From contig OZ024871.1 of the NCBI GenBank assembly GCA_964017185.1, forward strand, positions 28,186,488-28,250,487: a DNA stretch of 64,000 nt. The letters are read 5' to 3'. The translations under genes and the position numbers were made by a program. This document shows, piece by piece, positions 55,230 through 64,000 of this stretch (position 1 is its first letter; each line of letters starts with the position of its first letter). Origin of the DNA: Rugalucina vietnamica (lineage: Eukaryota > Mollusca > Bivalvia > Lucinida > Lucinidae). The notes beneath the pieces are model-generated. The model had not been told where the DNA came from. It saw only the letters and a program-made list of their open reading frames with translations, and ran no database searches.

Positions 55230-55381
55230 ATATAGTGTAGCGGACTGGCACAGTGTAGGACTCCGGTCCCAGAGGTCCCGTGTTCAAAACTCAGCCTTGC
55301 ATTGTGGCCCTGGGAAAGCTCTTAAATGATGTCAGGTCAGACATTGATCGGCTGGGTACACAATAAAAAAACAAAAAGAAA
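55230..55381 (+). mobile_element. tRNA-derived SINE
   Basis: Box A-like TAGTGTAGCGGACTGGC, box B-like GTGTTCAAAACTC, body to GGCTGGGTACACAATAAA and an A-rich tail. Degenerate. Confidence 0.5.
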
Positions 55382-55578
55382 ATTGGTGTATTTGGCCAGG
55401 GTGCCAGAATTACTGGCAGCTCGGCCCAGGAAAATGTCGGTTAAGACACCTCGGCCCAATTCATAAGACAACTCGGCCCAGTTCAAAAGACAACTGGGCC
55501 CAGATGAAGATTGATCGGATCAGTGTGACGTCATAGGTCATTCGTACGAGATGAATTACTTGGTGTTTATCGCTGTAA

Positions 55579-57260
55579 CCAGGCTCAGGACAAGTCAAAA
55601 TTTAGCTACAGAGCTCAATTTAGCTATACTAGCTAAAAGGAGCTTTAAAAATTGTGTATATTTCATATATATATCATTATAAAAAGACTCATTGAAAAAA
55701 TTGCAGGTAAATACTCGATTAAAATTGTTAACAACTTTAAATATGTTAGGTAAACAACATTTTGGGAAAAATTGAGAAAAGAACTTTCTGCAAAAAACAC
55801 CATTTTTGTTTATTTCAGAAAATGACAGGGTTCGAAGTGCCCATCTCTCCCCGGGTTTACCCATGGGTTTTACCCGGGTAAACCCGGGTTGGGCTTTAAG
55901 CCTTATTTTGAAACAGTGGGTACTTAGTGGGTCCTCACTATTTTTGATGTTCACATTTGTGTATTTTACAGTAATTTGACAGACAAAAAATTTTTTTTTT
56001 CTTTAAAAACATACACTTAAGTGAAATTTACTACTAATGTGTACTTTATATTACATCCACTAAAATTCCATGACACCATCAATTTTGAATATTAGTAGGT
56101 TTAGAACTGTACTTCAGTGAAAGCTAGCAATGAAAGTATGTCATCAATCAGTCTCTCACATTTAATAGACAATTGCTTTAATCCTTTGTTTGTGTTTTCA
56201 CCTAATTATTGCTCTAGGAAGTGTTGATAACACTTTTATAACAATACCCCATATGACACCTATTTAGGCACTGCTAAAATGAGGTGTTAATTGTTTGGTA
56301 TGTTTGTTCTAAATTTATGTCACTTAGGTGACTGCTTTGTATGTCTAGCTGTAATGACATCTGGCATGGTAGTTAAATGATGAATTATAGGTAAAATGTG
56401 ACTTAGCTAGATTTATCTGATTATTTTTATGGCAGTAGAAATATCTTTCACCATTCTCTTATCATAAGTCTGTCACAGACCAAGTCTTTCTTCTGTGCAT
56501 GTCGATCAGCCATTTAGTAACAACAACAAAAAAACTCAACAAGAAGTTAAAACCTCTGTATCTTTTCAATTCTGTCTAATCGTCAAACACCCCTAATGCA
56601 ATCTTGCCAGCTTGTTTAGCTAGCTGATTGTTCTTTTGGGATTGCTTCATACAAACTAAATAGGTTATTCAAATGAGATAAATTCAAATGTCTTGTTACT
56701 TGTACATTCATTTCTAAAATGCCTTAATACCTTGCTCAATACTCGAGTATCATCATTAGATATAAAGATCATAAAATTTCTAATACTGTTCACTACCCGC
56801 TACCCAGTGGGTATACGGGTTTACCCGCAGAAACCCACTGGGTTGGGTTTTATGGTTTAATACCCGGGTTTTTCGAACCCTGGAAAATGAGAATTCATAT
56901 GAACTCGATCAACAGTTAGATATGCTGTCATATTTTTTTCTGCTGCATAAATTGTGTCCAGTGTTCGGCATTCCATTTTTTGCACTGACTGCCACAATGA
57001 GATATTTTATAGCATCTCATTTTCTGCAATTATAAAATGAAGTTTTTGCAAAAAATTCTTGGCTGGATTTTCTCAAATTTGATGTTTACACAACACATTC
57101 AAAGTAGTTAACATTTTTTATTAATCATTTACTTGCAATTTTTTCAATGAGTCTTTTTAAGATGATATTTATATGAAATATACACAACTTTTAAAGCTCC
57201 TTTTAGCTACTATAGCTAAATCGAGCTCTGTAGCTAAATTTTGCGTTGTCCTGAGCCTGG
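55579..57260. mobile_element. Element B: PIF/Harbinger-like, inside A
   Basis: Exact inverted ends CCAGGCTCAGGACAA and TTGTCCTGAGCCTGG, flanked on both sides by TAA (55576-55578 and 57261-57263). A 3-base TWA duplication is the hallmark of PIF/Harbinger elements. The arms remain inversely similar for about 250 bases (GCTAAAAGGAGCTTTAAAA). No transposase. Interrupted by element C. Confidence 0.75.
55826..56882. mobile_element. Element C: hAT-like, inside B
   Basis: Inverted ends CAGGGTTCGAA and TTCGAACCCTG, with the perfect 8-base duplication GAAAATGA at 55818-55825 and 56883-56890. Subterminal zones are rich in ACCCGGGTAAACCCGGG-like repeats. 8-base duplications and ends starting CAGGG are typical of hAT elements. 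1,057 bases, non-autonomous. Confidence 0.88.
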
Positions 57261-57524
57261 TAACCTTACTGATTTAAAAACAGAAAATATGAAAACAAAA
57301 TAAAAATATTAGTAAAAGCTTTGCATGTATTTTTAGATCTTCATAATTTGTTCACCCCATTATATTTCTGGCAAATTATGATTTTGTAAGCGTCTAAAAA
57401 TGATCAAATCACAACGATATTGACCGAGTTATACCCTTAACCGAATGAGCGAATAGGCGGGAAAGGTGCTGTTCCAGTAACCAATATTGATTTTTTCTAA
57501 CGAAAGAGTAGCTTGCCGACCGGG

Positions 57525-58293
57525 CATACCTGTCAACGTCCTGAAAATTCTAAGAGAACAGTGATTTTTTGACCGAATAAGCGTGCAACTTACCCACACG
57601 CTTTAGGACCTATAAAATTTCAAGGAGGGAGATTTTTTCTTCAGGAGGGAGATTTTTCCAGCTTTTCAAAAAGACAATAGCATTCACCGATACAAAACTC
57701 TTTAAACAAGGAATAATTGAGACGGTGTCATACCTCGGGTATTGAAAATTCGCTTGTGCAATTTTCTATAACGACTATGATGCAAAAACCGCGAAGAAAC
57801 GATGAAATTCGATCGATAAATCAGTTTCGACATTTTCTACCAAGGGCGCGGCCATATTGAGAGTTTTTCCGACAATCATTAGTTACATGCAATCTGATTG
57901 GCTCCGAAATCAACCTAAAGAGGTTATTGGCTAATCACAAAGCTTGTTTTATCTTTCACCGGAATTTCCCGATATCATGCTTATAAATAGATCGGAGAAC
58001 CGGAGAATCTCGAATGCGAACAGAGATTGCCGAATACGCTAAAAATAGAAATCGGAATGATTGAAAATTCCCGAACTCAACCGGAAATTTGCAATGACCT
58101 TGACTTTGTTTGTGTAAACACGGGAAAACCGGGATATTTTTTTTTTTTTTTTTTTGTTTCGGATGTTAAAATTAACCGGTAGACAGCCCGAAATCCGTTA
58201 GTTTGGCGTTTTTTATAGAAATCGGACAGGAGGTCTTTAGTCCATGGCAAAACCGTTAGAATAACGGGATATCCGGGAGAGTTGACAGGTCTG
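57525..58293. mobile_element. Element D: second hAT-like element inside A
   Basis: Ends CATACCTGTCAAC and (complement of the right) CAGACCTGTCAAC, with the perfect 8-base duplication CGACCGGG at 57517-57524 and 58294-58301. 769 bases, non-coding; a poly(T) run of 17 lies at 58139. Confidence 0.85.
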
Positions 58294-58499
58294 CGACCGG
58301 GTCAATTGCTATAGAAATACTCACCAGTCCTTCCATCGGTCTTCTTTCTTCTTTCCATTATCCATTATTCACAATACAGTTTTATATTTCTTTTCCTTTG
58401 TAAATTTCTTGTGTTTGGCAGTGCATTAAAACTTAAAAAAAATTCTTCGCTTCCTAAAAGTAATGTAGCGAAATTGCATTATTGCTTGGCTTTGGAACA

Positions 58500-58790
58500 G
58501 TTATCATCATCAAGTGCCATAAGAATGAACATATTAATTGGTAATCATTAATTAATTAATCCGAATTAAAGGCGTGATTAAATGCGGCACATGTTTGCCC
58601 ATTGTAAAAAGTTCATTTAAATATAAGACCGACGGGAGATAATAATGAAGGCAGCTAAAGGTGTCATAATAATGAACATATTAATTGGTTATCATTATTA
58701 AAGGCGGGCACATGTTTGCACATTGTTAAAAGTTCATTCGAATAGTAAGACCGACAGAAGATGATTATGAGTGCATTTAAAGGTATTCAC
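58500..58790. repeat. Two tandem units of about 140 bases
   Basis: ATGAACATATTAATTGGT, GGCACATGTTTGC and TAAGACCGAC recur in the same order in two adjacent blocks. It lies inside element A. Confidence 0.7.
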
Positions 58791-59519
58791 CAATAAGCGT
58801 GCAATGTTAATTGCTTTTCTTTGGTCTTAATCGTTATAAGATTCCTTTGATTTATCGACCTTATAAATACTACTCAATATTTTTACACATACCACATTTA
58901 CCACATTTGGTAAATAAGAAATAAAAAAATAAAACTGAGATCCTTTAAGAGCAGTGAACATATTAATGAGAAAGGGGAAGGCCCATACCGCGGTTTCGGC
59001 TACTTCAGCCTCGTCATTGATCCTATAGAACGGATTTTATATAAAATAAACATAATGTGCTAAATCTACATAAAACAAACATTATGTGCTTAATTTACAA
59101 TTATGCTTTCAGGCGTGCAAACGCCGTTAATTTGAATTTAATTAAATCATGTAAAAACGGTATTATTCACCACTAACTAAATGTTGTGAACCACTGCAAA
59201 AGATGAGGGTGGGGTTAGGCGCCTGTAAAATCGAGACGTAAAACTGATTTCTGCTGTCTTGTCCAAGTGTCTGTACATCAGTCTTTTTGAGTACTACTTT
59301 AAAACGTATATTTTCTTGTTGGTTCGCACGACCATTTACTACTAAAACATTTCAGTTCAGAAAGGCACCAGCAAAACTGACTAAACAGAACCAGAAATAC
59401 TTGGCCGAGTTGTCATTTGAACTGGGCCGAGTTGTCTTAATCCGAGATTTGCATTGGCCGAGTTGTCCAGGGCCGAGTTGTCTTTGGACCGAGTTGTCCT
59501 GAACCCGGGTGCCACAGGT

Positions 59520-60275
59520 AGGCTGAGGTTGTTGACGAATCAGCCGTAAAAATGAATTTTGATACCTAATTGTTTATCATTTTGACAAAACAAACCATTT
59601 CATCTGGGTATGATACTTTCATTTTGACGGGCAGACTAAGGCCTGGCTATGTGCACAATGGTCATGCCTATGAGTAGCTTTATCGGCAATATGGTGGTCA
59701 GGATAACCTGTGCTATCGATATTTGGCTTTTTTTATTTGCTATCAAATGTGATTTTCTAATGAGCTTATGCATAAAAATATGCATTTTAGTGTAAATTTG
59801 GGTATGGTCAGGGATCTTGAAATTTTCGCAAAAGTCTGGGAATTTTAAAATTTCAAGTTAGGATTTTTGAAAGTTTATAATGATTGTAAGGAGAATTTGG
59901 CTTTTGAATTACAAGGATGTTAAAACCTGAAGATGGACCATGATATATATTTTGCCCTTTATAATTGACCAAAGTCGTTTGTCTTGAATGTCCTTCAAGC
60001 ATTGCTTGCTAATGTTGCTTCACTTAATATCAGTCTGTTCGGCCATGTGAACCTGATGGAAAAAAATCACACTCTTACTTACTTATGGGAGATAGATGTC
60101 AGGCTAAGCATCTCTGTGGGAACCCTGTTCTGTTACAAGGATTTTTTCGTTCGGTTGGGCTTGACTAATTTTTCATTTGAAAGAATGTCAAATTAAGTGA
60201 TTAAAATTAAAAAAAAAAAAAAAAAAAAAAAAACAACAAAAAAACATGCAAAACCAGGGGTAGTAGCAAACATTT
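59520..60275. other. Upstream flank of G3BP, no exon identified
   Basis: A poly(A) run of 24 lies at 60209-60232. No 5'-UTR exon or promoter motif could be singled out. Confidence 0.4.
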
Positions 60276-60517
60276 CAGGGCTTTTTCTGACCTTTTTGGG
60301 AAATTTTTGGTACCGATAAAATTGGGAAAAGAATCTGTGATTTGGTGAAAAAGTATGTCGATTTTGGGAAAAAATAGTGTAATTTGTAGCAAAATTGGGA
60401 AAGTTTACCTTACCTTTTAAATTGGGATTTTTCTGCTAATTGGGAATATTCCAAGTCAATTGGGAATAAATTTGGTACCGGAAACCGGACCCAGTTTTGT
60501 ATAGAGAAAAAGCCCTG
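60276..60517. mobile_element. CAGGGCTTTTTCT MITE
   Basis: CAGGGCTTTTTCTGACC is inverse to GAGAAAAAGCCCTG. The bases CATTT flank it on both sides (60271-60275 and 60518-60522), a likely 5-base duplication. The interior has repeated AATTGGGAA motifs. Confidence 0.7.
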
Positions 60518-60674
60518 CATTTTATCTATATCGGAATTTCAAGTTTTTAACATCAATCAAGTATTTATTGCCTGAAAATTGCTTCAATTTCTAGGAAGAG
60601 TGAATTACTGGTTTAGAAGACCCAATTTTTTTCTGTTTATTTTCAGATTATTTGGCACAGCTGAGTACGCGGTC

Positions 60675-60769
60675 ATGGTCATGGAAACACCTAGTCCCCA
60701 ATGTGTTGGGCGTGAATTTGTGAGGCAGTACTACACATTGCTTCATGAAGCCCCTCTACATCTTCACAG
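60675..60769 (+). CDS. G3BP: G3BP, coding exon 1
   Basis: Ras-GTPase-activating protein SH3-domain-binding protein, an RNA-binding scaffold that nucleates cytoplasmic stress granules. [31 protein letters not shown] matches the start of the NTF2-like dimerisation domain of animal G3BP almost residue for residue, so residue numbering agrees with the human protein (phenylalanine 15 here; 33 in the next exon; both line the pocket that binds FGDF-type partners in the human protein). The exon itself begins at 60647 after TTATTTTCAG, so a separate 5'-UTR exon is expected. Translation could start at the first or third codon, both ATG. Donor CACAG/GTACGA. Confidence 0.93.
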
Positions 60770-60832
60770 GTACGAGGCAGTTTTGAGTCTTTTTACTTAG
60801 GTGTATGGATAAGCCTGAAAACATGTTTTTAA

Positions 60833-61212
60833 TGAGTCGCGGCATCAGAAAACCAACAATCTGCATATGCGAAAACAAAGGTACAGACCAGCTTTGCGGC
60901 TGTGACCGCGAAGCTGATTCTTTTCGCTACACGGATAGTACAATCCCTCTACTCATTAAATCCAAAATTTCACATTTCTAGCCTGCTTCTATGACTGGAC
61001 AGGGTGGTTTGTGTCTGACCTGGTCAGAAACCCATGGGTGAAAGTTTTCAGTATTGATACTGAATTCAGTATTGAGAAGATTTTTCTCCAATGTATTGGT
61101 ATTATAGGAAAACCCTAGTTTTCAGTATTAATTAGGAAAATGGCTTTTCAGTATTGAGAATTTTGGGAACTTTCACCCATGGAAACCCAAATTGTTGGTT
61201 TTCTCACACAAG
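60833..61212 (-). mobile_element. TGAGCC hairpin MITE, copy 26, with an inserted element
   Basis: Minus orientation, degraded centre, TIR decayed at the right (CACACAAGACA). It is interrupted at 61035-61179. Lies in G3BP intron 1. Confidence 0.82.
61035..61179. mobile_element. TGGGTGAAAG foldback element inside MITE copy 26
   Basis: 145 bases with ends TGGGTGAAAGTT and AACTTTCACCCA and repeats of TTTTCAGTATTGA. GAAACCCA stands on both sides (61027-61034 and 61182-61189), suggesting a 6-8-base target duplication. Confidence 0.8.
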
Positions 61213-61745
61213 ACACATTTTTCATGCTCTGTTGTGAATGAAAGTTTATCTTCTCTCAGACATCAATATGGTACACTATAGAAATAGAAATAACTGCTTT
61301 ATGGAAAGTTCTATTTCATGTATATCTTTATTTTAGACATTTACTTCACTAAATTATCAAATCAGAAAGGTTATAGGCTAGGACCCCTTTCCAAAATAGC
61401 ATCGACTGAAAAGATCTATAAGTTGGGATTATGGAATTAGTTGCTGTCTCCAGTAACAAATAGTTTCTTCGACATCAAGGCTTTATCCAGGTATTTTGAG
61501 AATGGGGCCTTTTCCCTAAAATTGGGGAGAATATTCTGCTGCTTGGGACTGAAAGGAGTTCCAGACCTGTGTAAGTTGCCAAATTGAGTTCTTTTGCATG
61601 ATTTTGAGAAAATTTTGTTTGGGGAAAATGGCCTCTTTTCTGTCCCCATAGATGCACAAAAAAATCCCCTGCTTACAAATCTCAAAATGTTTTAAACATG
61701 TTTGAAGGTAAATGCTCAATGCCTGTAAATTGGACTATTTTTCAG

Positions 61746-61827
61746 ATTCTACAGTCATAATTCCAGCTTTGTCCATGGAGGTGTGGAGAAACCTGGAGAA
61801 GAGCAGCCCCCAGTCATGGGTCAAGGA
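61746..61827 (+). CDS. G3BP: G3BP, coding exon 2
   Basis: Completes arginine 32, then reads FYSHNSSFVHGGVEKPGEEQ and PPVMGQG. Acceptor CTATTTTTCAG, donor AAGGA/GTAAGT. HNSSFVHGG corresponds to the KNSSYVHGG block of human G3BP1; the variable loop after it is family-typical. Confidence 0.94.
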
Positions 61828-62388
61828 GTAAGTCTGCGATGTAACAAAACATAATTGGCACTAATTTTGGATCTCGGAGGGATTTAATATAATTTGCATG
61901 GACTATTTTCTGGGGAGATTGTGAAAGATTTGCTCATTTTTTGGCCAAAAATCTCATTGAAATTGGCTAAATGATGAAATTGGCTATATGATGTGAAAAT
62001 CTCGCCAATATAGACTGAATGAGCAATTTTCTCATCTATTTCAGGGCCAGAATAACCCCTGATTATTTGTCACATGTTTTTTTTTTCTAAATCTATCACT
62101 GGCAATGTTGTAAAAATATAAAGGAGACCCTAGGTAAAAATTTGATGAAAATGGGACCAGGTCATCATAGTTTGCCCAGATCTTCCCTTTCAAAGGGGTG
62201 AAGATTTTAATGGTATATATACATTGATGTGGAGATGTAAATACTGTGTCTGATGGCCTGTGAGTCCAGTGTATCTGGCAGTAAAATTGACAAATTGAAG
62301 CAAATTAACCACACAAAATGATAAGTGTTGTTAAATTTACTGTGTGCATAGTTGAATGAAAAAAAAATATATATTTCCGTTTTTTTAG

Positions 62389-62490
62389 GACATTCACAAG
62401 AAAATCATGTCACTGAATTTCCGAGATTGTCACGCCAAGATCCGACAAGTGGACAGCCAAGCCACGGTGGGCAATGCAGTTGTTGTGCAG
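62389..62490 (+). CDS. G3BP: G3BP, coding exon 3 (gene continues beyond the window)
   Basis: Reads [20 protein letters not shown] and [14 protein letters not shown], corresponding to the NTF2-domain strands around IHRKVMSQNFTNCHTKIR in human. Acceptor TTTTTTTAG, donor GTGCAG/GTACGA, phase 0. 93 codons are present so far; the rest of the NTF2 domain, the acidic and proline-rich regions and the RRM-RGG end must lie past 64000. Confidence 0.94.
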
Positions 62491-63035
62491 GTACGAGGGT
62501 AGATCCTCTCATGCTAGGCTGGATATTAAAGGGAATATTTGTTGAAAATTTAGCGATAATTTTGCATATGCACTAGTCATTTGTAACCCTCCCCCCACCT
62601 ACGGGGAAGGGTATTGGATGGGCTAAAGTAGAGGGCAATTACTTTTCGAGTGTCCTCCTAGTGCAGGGGATTTTGACATTGGGATCTTTCCTTTAATACC
62701 CCAGGGAGATTTTCTATTGCGAAGGGCGGGGCAAAGAGCAAAGTTTTGACCTCCAGTTTGCCCCCTGGGGGTGGGGCTCATACCAGGGCACCTAATGCTG
62801 AAAAGTCATAATCCCTGCCCTTCCCCTTAGGTGGGGGAGCAGTGGTTACAAATGACTGGTGCATTATTTCCTCATAAAAACCTGATCTTAGTGCTCATTA
62901 GAATCCCCTCACCAATGCAAGTCTAATGAGTACCTACATGTACAACATAAGTTTCTATGAAGATATTACAAAAAAAAAATCTATTATGATAAGATACATG
63001 TTAGTCTTCAGATTTTTGTCTCCTTTCAATGATTT
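62491..63035. other. G3BP intron 3, first part
   Basis: A segment around 62580-62870 has an inverted pair: AGTCATTTGTAACC near 62574 and GGTTACAAATGACT at 62848-62861, both next to CTCCCCC/GGGGGA tracts. This suggests a further MITE of about 290 bases. No exon. Confidence 0.5.
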
Positions 63036-63044
63036 ACAAACTTT

Positions 63045-63165
63045 TCTAGAAGTCTAGTGGTAGAGTGTTGAACTCCGAATCGAGAGGTCCTGGGTTCGAT
63101 CCCCACAAGCCGCACCGTGTTGTGTCCATGAGCAAGTGTAAAGAATTGGGTTCTTTTATGAATCA
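63045..63165 (+). mobile_element. tRNA-derived SINE head
   Basis: Box A-like TCTAGTGGTAGAGTGTTG, box B GGTTCGATCCCC, then GTGTCCATGAGCAAGTGT. The acceptor stem does not pair, so not a tRNA gene. Confidence 0.55.
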
Positions 63166-63189
63166 ACTCTAAGATATGAAAGTTTCAAA

Positions 63190-64000
63190 GACACATATTT
63201 ATTGCAATATGTTAGGAAAATAGCAAGATGAAAGAAGAAAAAGCATGAAAAATGAAACGATGAATGACAATAGATAGAAAGAGAAGGAGCAAATACTTCT
63301 ACAATTCAGAGATTAACAAAAATCAATTTCCAATAGTAAATAGCTAGCACTGTTTATGAAACATATCTTCAAACTACTTGACAGATTTTATTGTTAATCA
63401 TTTGTTGTTTTCTACATCAACAAAGTCTGTGAGTATAATTGAGCATTACTAAAGTCCAACAGTATACTAGAAATATGTAAATTTCAGTCATCAATCTCAC
63501 AACTGGTCCATGTAATGTCATTTCATACACATATCACTAATATCAAGTTGTCTTCACTCAGCAAGAGTCAATATAAGTTTGCACTAGACTGTCGTATGTA
63601 AACAAAAAGAAGTAATGGTATACTTCCCTTAATGTCACAAATCTATTCTCATTTATAAGTGTCTATCACTTCACCATAGATACGCCTAACACTTCACCAC
63701 AGAAAACACATATTGGGTAACATCTGATGACTGAACAACTGCTAGGCATACATCGAAAGGGCGAACAAGACTGTAACAGCAAATTAAGGACACCCTTAAG
63801 TAACATAAATATTTGCCACTTATGAACTGTCCAAAATTTACAACCACAAAGTAATCTGATTTGAAATACAAAAATCAAAAATTGCACTATGAAAAAATAT
63901 ACAAACATTTTATGAAAAATGTATTGAAAAAAGTCAACTCACCCAGACATCTCACAAATTCACACCACAGATGGATAACTTCTTATCCCAGGTACTACAT
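63190..64000. other. Right edge, intronic
   Basis: AT-rich, no further G3BP exon and no repeat family that I recognise. Confidence 0.45.

Larger units (their letters stand above)
55390..59519. mobile_element. Element A: outer element with AAGACAACTCGGCCCA subterminal repeats
   Basis: At 55410-55505 the motif AAGACAACTCGGCCCA recurs about four times; at 59400-59505 its inverse recurs about five times. The two arrays face each other 3.9 kb apart, the layout of a large transposon with subterminal repeats. Outer ends (GGTGCCAGAATT and CGGGTGCCAC) are only loosely matched, so exact termini are uncertain. It contains elements B, C and D. No transposase recognised. Confidence 0.5.

Overview
This window looks like animal nuclear DNA, most likely from a mollusc and probably a bivalve. 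The evidence is small exons with GT-AG introns, two recognisable animal genes, and a very dense load of short non-autonomous transposons. Several of these (elements starting TTTTAGCTCACCTGAGC, a TGAGCC hairpin MITE, tRNA-derived SINEs) resemble repeats I associate with bivalve genomes. The species assignment is inference.

Layout. (1) 1-7.6 kb is intergenic and repeat-rich, with four MITEs and a mariner-like element with TA flanks. (2) 7.98-27.44 kb, plus strand, is a complete high-affinity choline transporter gene (SLC5A7/ChT1) with eight coding exons and 574 codons. Its intron 1 (10 kb) and intron 2 (3.4 kb) are filled with transposons and minisatellites. The gene body carries four repeat-driven changes: two decayed tandem copies of exon 1; a SINE inserted exactly at the exon 2 acceptor, duplicating it; a 21-unit minisatellite whose unit is the end of exon 5 plus its splice donor; and a stop codon that is the first three bases of a MITE. 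(3) 27.5-36 kb is mostly repeats, with one good minus-strand exon at 31.97-32.08 kb. (4) 36.2-50.6 kb, minus strand, holds an unrecognised gene: three good 5' exons, a possible 22-nt microexon, and five downstream candidate last exons that all enter in the same phase and all end in a stop. Two or three have poly(A) signals. I read this as a possible array of alternative C-terminal exons; it is the most novel object here but is unproven. (5) 51-55 kb holds two 5'-truncated LINE fragments separated by an AGCTCACC element. (6) 55.4-59.5 kb is a nest of transposons inside transposons with clean target-site duplications. (7) 60.65 kb to beyond the end, plus strand, is the start of a G3BP (Ras-GAP SH3-domain-binding protein) gene, covering most of its NTF2-like domain.

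The recognised genes do not form a pathway. ChT1 marks cholinergic neurons and imports choline for acetylcholine synthesis; G3BP nucleates stress granules. At least 26 copies of the TGAGCC hairpin MITE make up roughly 9% of the window. I saw no rRNA, no intact tRNA gene, no CRISPR array and no recognisable retrovirus-like or other virus-like element.
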